Assembly (NCBI GenBank): GCA_963932465.1
Contig: OZ010786.1
Span: forward strand, 533,389,073 to 533,453,072
Source of the DNA: Maratus speciosus
Taxonomy: Eukaryota; Arthropoda; Arachnida; Araneae; Salticidae
Direction: 5' to 3'
DNA length: 64,000 nt
Shown: positions 43,075 through 54,593 of the stretch, piece after piece
Layout: each line of letters begins with the position of its first letter
Numbering within the stretch: the first letter of the stretch is position 1
The notes under the pieces: generated by a model
What the model was told of the DNA's origin: nothing
Databases searched by the model: none
What the model saw: only the letters and a program-made list of their open reading frames with translations
Translations under genes and position numbers: made by a program

Positions 43075-43545
43075 TTATTAACGCATAACCCTACCCAAAT
43101 CCGAAAGAAAAATTACAACAGACCGTACCCCGATCCGAGGAAGACAAAATAATTTCAGTCTACATGCAACCCGACCCGAACATGACAGTTCCATTTGAAA
43201 AAACCCGAAATCCCGAACCAAATCTGATAACCGACAAAAATATTCCAAAAATCCATAACAGGATCCGAACGTGACAAATTATTTTCCGTTGACACGCAAC
43301 GCTACCAGAACCTAAAAATTCCATTCGAAGTCAACCTGAAACCCGTCCCGAACCTATTCTTAACCGACAAAACTATTCCACAGAACTATAACCCGATGCA
43401 AAACAGACAAAATAATCTCCGTCCACCGTCAACCCGATCCGAACCTGAAAATTCTAATTGAACTCAATCCGAAACCTTGTTGTGGTCGGTTTTCGGGTTG
43501 ACTTCAAATGGAACCTTCAAGTTCGGATCCGGTTGAAAAAAATTA
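43075..43545. repeat. Degenerate CCCGAACC-rich tandem repeat at the array centre
   Basis: Words such as AACCCGATCCGAACCTGAAA, AACCGACAAAACTATTCCA and ATAATCTCCGTCCAC recur at roughly 120-125-bp spacing. Near 43485 it flips orientation (GGTTTTCGGGTTGACTTC, then AAGTTCGGATCCGGTT). It marks the turning point of the inverted array. From 42960 to 43075 nothing else is recognisable. Confidence 0.65.
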
Positions 43546-43559
43546 AACTAAATCAGATA

Positions 43560-44360
43560 TTTCTTGGTGAAAACCTATTTATCTAAATTAAGGGGAGGGG
43601 CAACTGCCCCCTTTCCCCCCTTTTATAATTAACCAATGAACCTCCAAATCAAATGAAGGAAGCCATATCGTAATAAACTGGTATATCAAATTTGAAGGAA
43701 ATCTAATAATTCTGTATAAAGAACCCATTTATCTAAATTAAGGGGACACTAGCCCCTTTATAGTTAACCAACAAATCTCTAAATCTAATAAAGGCAGCTC
43801 CTTAACATAATAAACCGATATACGAAATTTGAGCAAATCGAATAACTCTGCATGAAAAACCCATTTATCTAAATTAAGGGGTGGTGGGTCTAGCCCCCCT
43901 TTCCTCCCTTTATACTTAACTAATGAACCTCCAAATCTAATCAGGGCATCTCTTTAACATAATAAACCTGTATACCAAATTTGGAGCAAATCGAATAACT
44001 CTGCATGAAAAACTCATTTATCTAAATAAAGGGGGGGATGGAGCCCCCTTTCCTCCCTTTATACTTAACTAATGAACTTCCAAATCTAATCAGGGAATCA
44101 CCTTAACATAATAAACCGGTATACCAAATATGGAGCAAATCGAATAATTTTGCATTAAAAACCCATTTACCTAAATTAAGGGGGGGTAGCCCCCCTTTCC
44201 TCCCTTTATATTTAACTAATGAACCTCCAAATCTAATCAAGCCATCTGCTTAACATAATAAACCAGTATACCAAATTTCAGCTAATCGAATAATTCTACA
44301 TGGAAAACGCATTTATCTAAATTAATGTGAGAGGCAATTGCCCCCCTTTCCATACATACA
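43560..44360 (-). repeat. Tandem units of ~120 bp, inverted block
   Basis: About seven reverse-complement copies of the forward units: AACCCATTTATCTAAATTAA, GGGGG, CCCCCTTTCCTCCCTTTATA, CTTAACTAATGAACCTCCAA and ATAATAAACCGGTATACCAA. Forward and inverted blocks together form a multi-kilobase palindrome. Confidence 0.9.
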
Positions 44361-44393
44361 TATATATACATATATATACATGATGGTATTTAA

Positions 44394-45136
44394 GGGGTCA
44401 CAGGACCTTTGAGCTTGTCGAAACAATAAAAAATATCGCCTTCTTCAAAGTACCAAAACACAAACAATATGCAATAAAGATATATTTTTTCCCTTCCTGC
44501 CTAAAGTATATGTCCTTAACTACATTATCCAGAAAAATAAATGTTATATGTAGAAAATTAATATTTAAATTTTAAATTTTATAATTCATCACATTAATGC
44601 TATGATTAAGTACTGTGCCCATGATAAAACTTTAAATTATGCATATAGAAAATAATTTTTGTACAAAATGAATCATAACACATCTACTTCTAACTTAAAA
44701 CCAAAATATAGGAAAAAGTTTTGTGTAAAATTAAACTTTAGCACAAAATAAAAAAAAAAGTTCAAAAATCTCCAAAAAAATTTCAAGTTTACCAATGCAA
44801 TAAAATAAATAATCAAAATATGTGAAAATGTTTTGGTTTTAGCCTGTAGACTATAAAGAAAAGCATTTTTGGTTATTTTGTAAAGCCGTATCTTACATAG
44901 TTTAAAGGTAACACTGCGCGCAAACTCCAAATTTACTAATCTGAGTAAACGCTTTTTAAAGTGTCAATATCTACGGACCTTCCATTATACTCACCGTCTG
45001 TAAATGATTATAACGCAAGAAATAATGCAGATTTTTTAATGCGGCTTTCTGCATATTGTTCAGCATTTTTAAAGCATTCAGAATAAAGCAAAAACCAAAA
45101 ACTGATATTTTGAAAGTTTAAAGATCCTATGCCCCC
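44394..45136. mobile_element. TTAA-flanked MITE, 743 bp
   Basis: TTAA at 44390-44393 and 45137-45140 flanks GGGGTCACAGGACCTTTGAG on the left and, inverted from the right, GGGGGCATAGGATCTTTAAA. The interior is AT-rich without a transposase. TTAA targeting suggests piggyBac-type mobilisation, unproven. Confidence 0.7.
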
Positions 45137-45181
45137 TTAAGAAAGATCTCGTAAGAAAAGAGAAATAATAAAGAAACAACT

Positions 45182-47440
45182 TAAACTTAATTTATTTGCA
45201 ATCATATATATTTCTATATGCTGTTGTGTACAAGCATCAATCACATGTATTATTTCTATCTATTACAAAATTTACTACTTCTGTCTCTAATATTTATAAA
45301 TAGTCCTAAAATATTTTTGCATGAAAAATAACCTTCTCTAGTGAAATAATATATAACCAGTTAAAATCGTTAAAATTAAATATTTCTAAATCTCAAATTT
45401 TAAGATAAAAAATTCCGTCATTTAAATTCATTGCTACAAAGACAGCCAGAAAGAAAATATTTTCGTCTTCCTCAAGTAAGAGGCATTTTAAATATTAAGA
45501 AAATTGTCTTATCTATTTTCAATCGTGCATATTCCATTTATTGAATTTATGCTTTGGAATTCTTATCGCAGGAAGCGTATCTTTCTTTGTAATTCGCTTT
45601 GCCTATTAACACAAAAATACAGGTCCATAATCTTCCAAAAATACAGGTTAGAAGATGAAACTTATCTTACGAATTGAATTTTCTGTGTATGTGTAAACTA
45701 CGTTTCTTATGCTAATTTGCATATAAAGGATATTTTGTTATTTTAAAACTCCTAGTAACTACGTTCTTATCTAGCATGAGAGTAAAATAGAACTAAATGA
45801 TAAAGATTCATACATGGGGACGATGCAAAATATTTTTTCTTAATTAATAAAAGTGTAATTTCATTGGAAAAAGAAGGTATACCTCCTTAATCACATAACT
45901 ATCCTCAGAATTGTGCAAATTAATTAATGATTCTCTACAGGTCGCAGCATTCTCAAAAATAATTGTGTAAATTGGTCACTTTTATAAAAGTATATGAGTA
46001 AATTTGTAAAATTATACTTTTTCAAAAAACTTACACTCATTTTGTAAAAATATACATGTATTTATGTGTGCTTATCGCGTTAATTGAAGTGTATAATTTA
46101 TTATTCCTTCAAAAACGGAAAGTAAATAAACAAAATAATAATAATTTCTTTACAATCTTATATTTTTTGTATGCTGTTTACTATACAGTCATCACATGCA
46201 TTATGTCTATCTTTAACAAAATTTGCTGCTTGTGTCTCTAATTTTGTGTAAATATTCCTTAAATGATTTTTCATATACAACAAAAACAAAACTCTGCAGT
46301 GAAATAATATATCACCGGTTACAATTGATAAAAACATACTTTTATTTTTAAATCTCTAATTTTAACCTAAAAACCCCGACTTTTAAATTCATAGCAATAA
46401 AGTCAGCTAGAAAGAAAATATATTCGAGTTTTCTAATTACGAGACTTCTTGTAACTATTCAGAAAATAGGCTTATCTAGTTTCAAAAGTGAATATTCCCT
46501 TTATTCAATTTTACTCCTTGAAATTCTTATCTCAGGAAGCGTAACCTTCTTTGTAACTCGTTTCGCCTATTTACACAACTTCCAAATATATATGTTAGAA
46601 AAAGAACCTTATCTTACGAATTTAATTTTTTGTGTATGTGCAAGCTACTTTTTTTTAAAGTTAATATGCATATAAAGTATAATTTTTTATTTCAGTATTC
46701 CCAACAACTACGTTCTTATTTAAAATTTGAGTGAAATAAGACTAAATAATAAAGAATCATGCATGAGGACAATACGCTATATTTTTCTAACCTTATGAAA
46801 ATTTAATAAAAGTTTAATTTCCTTTGAAAAAGTAGTTATTCCTCATTATACGAATAAATAGAAGTAGAAATTAGAGGTAGAAATTAGAAGTATAAGTATT
46901 AGAAGTATAAATTATTAGAAGTATAAATATCCTCAGAATTACGTCGTTTATTAATGATTTACTCTATATCACTGCAGTTTGAAAAATAAATTTGTAAATA
47001 CATGGGCGTTCGTAATTAAATAAATCTATAAACCATCTATAGTCGTTGCCTGATCTGTCCTCATATAACAACCTAAAAACTACCCAACCGAATAGTGTGA
47101 AGTTTAATATATATAGTCTGGGCAGACTGTTGTCGAGTCATTTAAACTTTTGTAAAAATCGAATTAAAACTTAAAAGACATTAAGCAATATTTTTTTTTT
47201 TTATTAAACCTTATCTTACGTAATAAATTCAATAACATCTCAAGATATTTATTGATTCTAAGTTTCCACGGTGATTACATCCTATTTAAGAGGTTGCCAT
47301 ATTATTTCTGGATTACTGCCCTAAGATCTGAATAGTTGTAAAACTAGTTATATTACGAATGCACCTAATTTGCCACGTTTCACGTACAATTTCCGACTTG
47401 TTTCGCACAGAATATTAAAATAACAATTACATATCATTGC
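45182..47440. repeat. Two copies of an old repeat of about 0.9-0.95 kb
   Basis: Copy 1 (about 45182-46040) and copy 2 (about 46138-46990) share, in order: TATGCTGTT, ATCACATG, TTTCTATCT, GTGAAATAATATAT, CTAAATCTCAAATTTTAA, AGAAAGAAAATATTTTCG, GGAAGCGTATCTTTCTTTGT, TCTTACGAATT and ACTACGTTCTTAT. No gene was found. Positions 46990-47440 contain a T-run near 47190 and part of a further copy. Confidence 0.65.
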
Positions 47441-47889
47441 GATGTATTTAACTCTTTTCTAGTGAAATACTATATCACATAACATATCATATATGAGGGG
47501 CTCACAACCTAGTAGATCAATTCCACTTTTTTTTAAATGAGATAGTTCAAGTATAAAGTCCAGTAAACTGTATTTTATCTACTCCCATAGTGCACTAAGT
47601 CTGTAGTTCACATATATTCTCATAGATTGCATCTGTGTCCAGAGTTGGTGAAGTAATACAAAAAACCTTCACAAACATACTTAACCAAGTCCATTCATCA
47701 GTGTACTAACTACTCCTGCATCTGTGGCCTATTCTTTTCTAAATCTTGCCTCATTGCTATCAAAAAAGTTGCAGTTTAATTAAGTAGATACTTCAAAACT
47801 TCTGATGAAAAATATACGTTCTTGAATCATCAGATGGATAAACTATGAATAGAAAGTAACATTGTTTTTAATGACTACGCCCCTCCTCT

Positions 47890-48794
47890 CGATAAACATA
47901 CATAGTTCGATCTTCGGCCTAGATTGGAATGAACGACAAAGGATAAGACCCCGTGAAAGAGAAATTCTATTACAAAGGCTTCTGCTCAAAGTTTAATTTC
48001 AAGCCGCCAAGTATAGATACATGTAAATTATGTGATGGCATATCCATCAAGCTTTCGACAGAAAATGATGAAAATACTAGGAAAAGTCTTGAAACCGAAC
48101 CGGAGCTCCACTTGCGGAAAGCTATACAGTCTAGAGAGTAAATAAAAACTGATAAAATGAAAGCCTCAGATGAAACTTACTGCTGTACATTCTACTTGCA
48201 AAATGGATTTCTCTTGCCTTAGCTTTCAACATCCACAGCTTATTATAAACGCAATCTATATCTTTATAACTTGAGGTGCATTCCTTTAATAATAATGTGG
48301 GATTCATGTACGTCTGGTAAAGAAAAGGAGGGGAGAAGATGTTCTCAAGACCTTTCGAGCATTGTTGCAAGACACCTAAGAGAGAAAGGGTCTAAACATA
48401 AGAAAATTATTCTATAATCTGATGGCTGTTGTGGCCAAAATTGGAGCATCAAAATGATTCTTACGCTGTTGAAAATAGTTAATAGTACAAACATAACAGC
48501 AGAGTCAATTGACCACAAATTCATTGCATCCGGCAACACTTTCCTTTGGAACAAAGTAACCCTCAATGAGGATCAACCTTTTCGCAAAATAAATTTGGAA
48601 AAACGGGCTTGTGGGCGCAAGATATTTTCTTTATTAAAGTTAGTCAAGGTGCATTGTACGCGGTTAGTATAAAAATCACTTTAGTCAAAAAGAAAGATAT
48701 GATGAATCTTCTGCCGTACATTCCATCAATTCATCATGTATACTTCAAGAATCTTCCAGCAGAGGTTAATACCAGGCTCCACGCTACTTCCTGA
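47890..48794 (+). pseudogene. Decayed transposase of the SDxCGGQN type
   Basis: Fragments in changing frames keep a recognisable order: FCSKFNFKPPSIDTCKLCDG, then a charged EPELHLRKA segment. An FYLQNGFLLP stretch follows, then AYYKRNLYLYNL and MWDSCTSGKE. SDGCCGQNWSIKM comes next and, at the end, VSIKITLVKKKDMMNLLPYI followed by PSIHHVYFKNL. I recall this F-D-L-Q ... A-Y-Y-K-R ... M-W-D-E ... S-D-S-C-G-G-Q-N ... pattern from unnamed transposase-like proteins of invertebrates; I cannot name the superfamily. Several frameshifts and stops inactivate it; the C-terminal 60 codons are open. Confidence 0.65.
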
Positions 48795-48802
48795 AGAATA
48801 AT

Positions 48803-48830
48803 CATGATGATGATGATGATGATGATGATA
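48803..48830. repeat. (ATG)n microsatellite
   Basis: About nine perfect trinucleotides directly after the transposase remnant. Confidence 0.9.
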
Positions 48831-49223
48831 GCATTCTGTACAGTGAATGATTTACGATAACTGGTAATATCTTTCACTCTTTGTATTTAATTTAGAGTAA
48901 AAACTAGAATAGGTAAATACAAACCAAAATCAAGAGTTTTTGTAATCATAAGAAACAAGCCTTTATTTACGCATGGAATTTTCACAACCATACTGGACCA
49001 AGTCCTCATATTTTTAAAAAACGCATAAATTTACAATTTAAATGTTAATTTGTCATTTTTAAAAGTGGGGTACTGTAAAAATGATACTTTAAATAGAATA
49101 TTGACATAGATAAACCTAATTAAATTGACCTGAATTAATTATTTATAAAGTCCTTTAAAACGTTATTATTCACAATAGAGATAAATGAACTTCGTCTACT
49201 ATGGTAGTGAGCCCCTCATATTT

Positions 49224-49980
49224 TATAATGAAATAATATTGAAATCGTTAAACCTATACTTTTATTTCTAAATCTCACATTTTAAGACATAAAATCCCAA
49301 CTTTTAAATTCATAGCTTCAAAGGCAGATAGAAAGAAAATATTTTCGAGCTCTCCAAGTACGAGGCTTCTTATTCAGAAAATAGTCTTATCTAGTTTCAA
49401 AAGTGCATGTTCCATTTATTCATTTTACGTATTCGAAATCTTATCTCAGGAAACGTACCCTTCTTTGTAACACATTTTGCCTATTTACGCAACTTAAAAA
49501 TATATACTTTACAAAATGAGCCTTATCTTACGAATTTAATTTTCTGTGAACGTGCAAATAACTTTTTTAACTTAACATGCATATAAGATAATATTCTATT
49601 TCAGTATTGCTAGCAACTACATTATTATTTAATATGAGAGTAAAATCGTACTAAATGATAAAAATCATGAATTGAGGACAATAATTTTTTCTTAATTAAT
49701 AAAAGTGTAATTTCATTTGAGAAATAGGATATTCCTTGATAAGCACATCTTCAGAAATGACATGTTTTTTTAATGATTAACTATAGCTCACTACGCTTGA
49801 AAATTTAAATGTGTAAAATAGTTGTTTTTATATTTTATATTTACGTGCGTAAATTTGTAAAATTAGACGTTTTTCGTACAATTTACACTCTTGTCATAAA
49901 AATGTACTTATGTTTATGTGAGTTTATGGCTTAATGGATTAATGAAATTTCTTATGCCTAGACTCAAACAAATGTGTAAA
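49224..49980. repeat. Third copy of the ~0.9-kb repeat (3' part)
   Basis: Resumes after the DNA transposon with GAAATCGTTAAACC, CTAAATCTCACATTTTAAGA, AGAAAGAAAATATTTTCGAG, AAACGTACCCTTCTTTGTAA and TCTTACGAATTTAATTTTCT, parallel to the copies at 45.2 and 46.1 kb. Confidence 0.65.
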
Positions 49981-50210
49981 TGTACGGATTTATCCGAATT
50001 GGTGTGTTAATGTATATTTACATATTTTGCATATTAGACCAAAATATGTGTAATAATATTATACAGATAAATGTTTAAGAACAGAATATTACGTGTAATT
50101 ATGCGTACGAATTTTACACAGCAATATTGTAAGAAGAGAATATTACACAAAAATGTGTGTACTTACGTACAATCAATAAATATCGGTACTTGAAAACTTG
50201 GCTTATGTAA

Positions 50211-50300
50211 TAGTGGCTAGATGGTCAAGTTGGTGATTTGGAAAATGGCACTTCCTTAGTTCGTATCCTGTTCCGGTAAGTATTACCTGTTTACTTTAGG
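50211..50300 (+). mobile_element. tRNA-like SINE head
   Basis: GTGGCTAGATGGTCAAGTTG is A-box-like and TTAGTTCGTATCCTGTTCCG is B-box-like at about the right spacing. There is no acceptor-stem pairing or CCA context, so a SINE remnant is more likely than a tRNA gene. Confidence 0.45.
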
Positions 50301-50892
50301 ATGAATTAAATAGACAATTTTTCCCCTGTTGTAGAAATCCAATCTTTTTTTTTTTTTTTTTCAAAATTTATGACTAAAATCGGTTAAAAAAATTTCCGGA
50401 AATAGTACTAGCGTCGCAATTTTCGTATTTTAAAGATATGTTATTTGAATGTATCATTTTGATTTTTTATGTATTATATTTAAAATAATGCTTTATAAGA
50501 CAAAACTACTAAAATATACTTACACATTGATTAAAATATGTTTAGTTTTTCTTTTTAACCCTTTCTATCGTTTTCGATTCTATAGAGTCTACAACACATT
50601 AAAAAGGAGATCATCATTATAACTTTCTTCTTTAGGATGTTAACATAAAGGCTTTCTAGAGCCGTGACGATTCGCTCATTTATTAAAAAGAACCTATGAA
50701 GTTAAACGTAATACTTAATCAATTAATTCCCTTTCAATCAGATAAAACATCTTTTTAGAACCAATAATCCAGTATGATTGCCTCATTATATGTGATAGTA
50801 AAGAATAGCAAGAATAAGAAGCAGCAACATGTTGTTGCTTGATTAAAGGTTAGCTCATCTTGTGTTTCGAGGAAAGCATAATAAGATGCTTG

Positions 50893-51125
50893 CAATTAAA
50901 TGATATCTGAGAATTTTATAACCGTGCTCCCTCCCGTAAGACAACGTTTTCGTGAAAAATAAGGAACAAGGAGTGTAATTAACCTTTCTTAGATAAAGCA
51001 TTCTGTGCAATAAAATGATAACTGAGAATTTTATCATCGTGCTCCCTCCCGCAAGGGACCATTTTCATGAATAATAAGAAACAAGGAGTGTAATTAACCT
51101 TCCTTAGATAAAACATTCTGTTCTT
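50893..51125 (+). repeat. Two tandem copies, about 116-bp period
   Basis: ATGATATCTGAGAATTTTAT, CGTGCTCCCTCCCG, GGAACAAGGAGTGTAATTAA and CCTTTCTTAGATAAAGCATT occur twice in succession with few differences. Confidence 0.85.
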
Positions 51126-51129
51126 TGTT

Positions 51130-52065
51130 GTATTTCAAATCTTCAAGAATGCAAGAATATTCGAAACAAAGAACGTTTACTATGAACATGATATTCATCT
51201 TTACGTTTAATTTGAAACTTATTGCTATTTTCTTAAATTGTAAAAACAAACTTATAACACATTGTAACATTAATCTTATATTTCAAGAAAATAATTCTTT
51301 AAAATGATTTTTTCTTTCCAAAGCAGTTTATTTAAAATTTATAAAAATAACATTTTTTCTATTTTTTACGCAATAAAAATTTTATACCAATTATTTAATA
51401 TATTTTCGCGGTACCATTTTAAATAATATATGTTTGTTATGATATTTTAAAGAAAAAAAACATTAAACTCTGAAAAATACTTTGAAAAAATTAATATCTA
51501 TCAGGAAAATTAATTACTCAGACAAATTAAAACGCAAATTATTGATGAGATGTTCAGTTTTTTTCCTCTTTTATAAGTATTTAAAAATATAATTAATGCC
51601 TATTATAAAATTCTACAATAAACAAGGACAAACTGTAAGAAACGGAGTACATTTTGTTCTTTATATATCTGTTATCTTTTTAATTTATATGCCAAATTTA
51701 ATCATCACAAAAGTAAAACCATGTTCAAGTATATACGAGAAATGATCAAAAGATTATTTAAAAAAAAAGTTAAATAATAACAAAATGTAATTAACCTACA
51801 TAGATAATTTTTTTTCGTTTTGTGAAAGAATTCGTTTCATTTTTATTTGTATTCGAGGGTTCTTGCTTTTTACCCATAATTTGTAGAAAAAATCATCCTT
51901 TCATTTCATTTCTCAAACAAAATTATGGATTAGTCCGCGTATGGACATTTTAGTGCGCACAAATTACATCGAATATAATGAATGGGACGAAAACAAATTG
52001 TAGTGCTGTCTTATGGACTAAATGCTTTCTATATCGCAAGGAAACTGCATAACATCGTCTCCAAC
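51130..52065. other. No gene seen; AT-rich DNA
   Basis: No element ends, tandem units or coding sense recognised. Confidence 0.45.
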
Positions 52066-52069
52066 GACC

Positions 52070-52073
52070 ACAC

Positions 52074-52118
<45 letters not shown>

Positions 52119-52463
52119 TAAATTTTCTGCAATTTTTCTAGGAAACTGGAATTCCTAGATTTTTTTATGTAACGGCAACAACAAACATTCATGGAACAAA
52201 TAGGCTTTTGCACCGTAAATCAAAAAAAATCTGTAGGGTTACTAAGAATTTTTTAGAAGACAGTGATTCCTAGAACTATGTTATATAACAGCAACCCTGG
52301 TTACAGATGCAATTTTAGTAAAATTGCTGTAATTTTAGAAGATTCTTTGGTAAAGCTACAGATTTATGTAGCTTTACATCATCTTATTTTAACTATATTT
52401 TAGTAAGCATAAAGTTTTCTCTAACCTTACATCCGCAGAATTACAGATTTCTTTGTACAGCGT
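52070..52463. mobile_element. MITE with CACTGTAAAAA ends, 394 bp
   Basis: The left end ACACTGTAAAAA continues into a long A-run (52077-52116) and then ATGTAAATTTTCTGC. The inverted right end reads ACGCTGTACAAAGAAATCTG then TAATTCTGC. The interior has repeated TCCTAGA and CTGTAATTTTA words. Ends resemble those of the TIR element at 4375-5733. No coding capacity. Confidence 0.6.
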
Positions 52464-52639
52464 AAATAGATCACATTGCACATCGATAACAATTTATATC
52501 ATCTTTCAGTCCATTAATAAAGTCTTTTGTTTTTCATTGTTGTCTTATTTTTTTCTGAATATCCTCTAGGAAAAGGGAGGGGTAGAAGAAAACCGAGAAG
52601 ATACGCCCTACGAAATCTAGGTAATCTAAATTGAGATGG

Positions 52640-52865
52640 AAGCCCGGTGACACAGAGGCTACCAACACAGATATGGCTACAAAGCAAAAGATCCAAAATT
52701 AATTTCCGGTCTGGACAAGATTCATTCAAACTTTCATCCCTTCAGGGTCAATAAAATGAGTACCAAGTTTGCTTTTGAAGTCAACACTGTGTGTCCTGCT
52801 TCAGGCTGACCACCTGGCGGGGATGTTTAGTGTCAAGCACCGAAGGGTCAGGAATAAAGGATTGG
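52640..52865 (+). mobile_element. SINE with shared core
   Basis: A tRNA-like head (GGTGACACAGAGGCTACC; TTAATTTCCGGTCTGGAC) is followed by the core TTTCATCCCTTCAGGGTCAA then TAAAATGAGTACCAAGT. The same core occurs in reverse orientation at 60.1 kb behind a different head. The tail has CACCGAAGGGTC and AGGAATAAAGGATTGGG. Confidence 0.65.
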
Positions 52866-53029
52866 GAACTGTAGGCCCTGATCATAATTGGATCATTAAA
52901 CAACAGATTAAGTAAAATAATGCTATAAAGTGATAAAATATAATTTATTAAGATGACGATCGCTTCGTCGCAACAACGGCGACATTTTCAGAATCATATA
53001 CGATAGAAATTTTTTTCACAAAATTTAAA

Positions 53030-53840
53030 AATAATAAACATAGTAAATAATGTCACGAGACATGATGCATAATGAAATATTGCAAACATAAAATAAATTA
53101 AAATTAAATTAGTTATTTGTGAACGTGGATTAGTTTTCATATAATTTAACAAAACAATAACATGGTAAATAATGTCACGGGACAACATGCATAATGAAAA
53201 ATATGGCAAAACATAAAACTCAAGTACTCCTGTACATAAAACATGTACTCCTGATATGGATTATCAGGAGTATACGAAATACCTTTCACCAAAGAAGATG
53301 GAAGAAAGCAGTTTTATATAGGTATGACAAGTAGAAAACTTAAAACCAGAATCAAAGAACATATAGCAGACATCAAATACAACAGAAGAACCACAGCTTT
53401 GGCCAGATTATGCAACGAAGAACCGTTACGGATCGATTTTAAAAATAGAAAGTTAATTTACTCATCAGGATTTTATTTACCATCCATAATCCGAGAATCA
53501 ATAGAGATATTTTTTACGCAACAAGAATATTTGCAATGATTCAGTGGCCCTAGATTCACCTAAAATTTGGAAAGAGATGCTATATAATTTTAGTATCAAT
53601 AGTAAAAATTAATCCACGCTCGCAAATAGCCTAGATAATTTTATATTTTGGTTTTATGTTTTACAATATTTTTCATTATGCATGTTGTCCCGTGACATTA
53701 TTTACCAAGTTATTGTTTTGTTAAAAATTATATGAAACTAATCCACGCTCACAAATAACTAATTTAATTTTAATTTATTTTATGTTTGCAATATTTCATG
53801 ATGCATCATGTCTCGTGACATTATTTACTAAAGTAACTTC
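53030..53840. repeat. Palindromic satellite flanking a Penelope-type fragment
   Basis: Two left subunits carry GTAAATAATGTCACGAGACA and GTAAATAATGTCACGGGACA. Two right subunits carry the inverses TGTCCCGTGACATTATTTAC and TGTCTCGTGACATTATTTAC, each with matching ATGCATAATGA and GTGGATTAG context. The arms are about 200 bp each side with the endonuclease fragment between them. Confidence 0.8.
53255..53539 (+). pseudogene. GIY-YIG endonuclease domain, Penelope-like element C-terminus
   Basis: The open frame begins after a TGA at 53252 and has no proper start, so it is a 5'-truncated remnant. GLSGVYEIPFTKEDGRKQFY leads to YIGMTSRKLKTRIKEHIADI: the GVY and YIG motifs and the R...IKEH region are the core of the GIY-YIG nuclease used by Penelope-like elements to nick target DNA. 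TALARL and the E of IRESIEIFF (catalytic glutamate region in the family) follow. It ends near the family's usual C-terminus. No reverse transcriptase part is present. It is intact over about 94 codons. Confidence 0.85.
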
Positions 53841-54266
53841 AGGTTTCATCTTATGATTGTCTTTTTTTGGAGGGGGCTTAATTAAATAGTTAAAGCAGTA
53901 AAAACCAATTTATTTCTTATAAATAAAAAAACTTTCTTAATTTATCTGTCTGTAGCTAAAATTAGAAGTTCAAAATTCTTAATAATGCAAATATGTTACG
54001 AGCTTGAGTGCTTAGAAATTTGTGTAAAATATGAGAAGATGGCCGCGAAGTCCATCATGCATAATTTAAAAAAAAATAATTTTCATAAACACGTTATGAT
54101 GTATTTAGTAAAGGAGAAAAGGCTTTCTATCAACGCATACTTAGGTACTGGACTTACATATGGTAAATTTTTAATGGAAAATGTTAAATAAGTACCATAA
54201 TATAAGCTTGGAAATTTGATATCACACTATTTTTTAGCCACAACTTTCACCTTTCTTTCTTTCTTT

Positions 54267-54306
<40 letters not shown>

Positions 54307-54426
54307 GAAAAGTTGTTTTTTAATAGAATTATTTTATTAAAATTAATTTAAGAAAACTTAAATGTCGTTTTAGTTCTATCAAATTTACATTTGAGAGAGG
54401 TAGTATTTCCTAATACGAGTATATTT

Positions 54427-54457
<31 letters not shown>

Positions 54458-54593
54458 TAGGAATAGTTTTATTGAGACAGAATGCAATATATACCTATTC
54501 ATACTAAAAGATAAATCCCTATCTCTGTTCAAGTACTTTTTCTTTGACACACGCACAGACACAACTATTTGTATATATATATATATATATATA
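53841..54593. other. No gene seen; T-runs near 54268-54300 and 54431-54458
   Basis: AT-rich DNA with two long T tracts and a TA-repeat that abuts the next element; the 68-codon frame at 53985 has no recognisable motif. Confidence 0.45.

Larger units (their letters stand above)
47494..49218 (+). mobile_element. TA-flanked DNA transposon with decayed DDE-like transposase
   Basis: TA at 47492-47493 and 49219-49220 flanks TGAGGGGCTCACAACCTAGT and, inverted from the right, TGAGGGGCTCACTACCATAG. The element sits inside the third copy of the 0.9-kb repeat (parts at 47450 and 49224). A plus-strand transposase pseudogene occupies its middle. Confidence 0.75.

Noticed and set aside
50211..50300. Functional tRNA gene
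   Set aside because: A- and B-box-like words exist but no acceptor stem pairing or clear anticodon arm could be drawn, so a SINE head is preferred.
52514..52729. 71-codon minus-strand frame as a gene
   Set aside because: It overlaps the SINE head and its 5' flank and has no recognisable domain.
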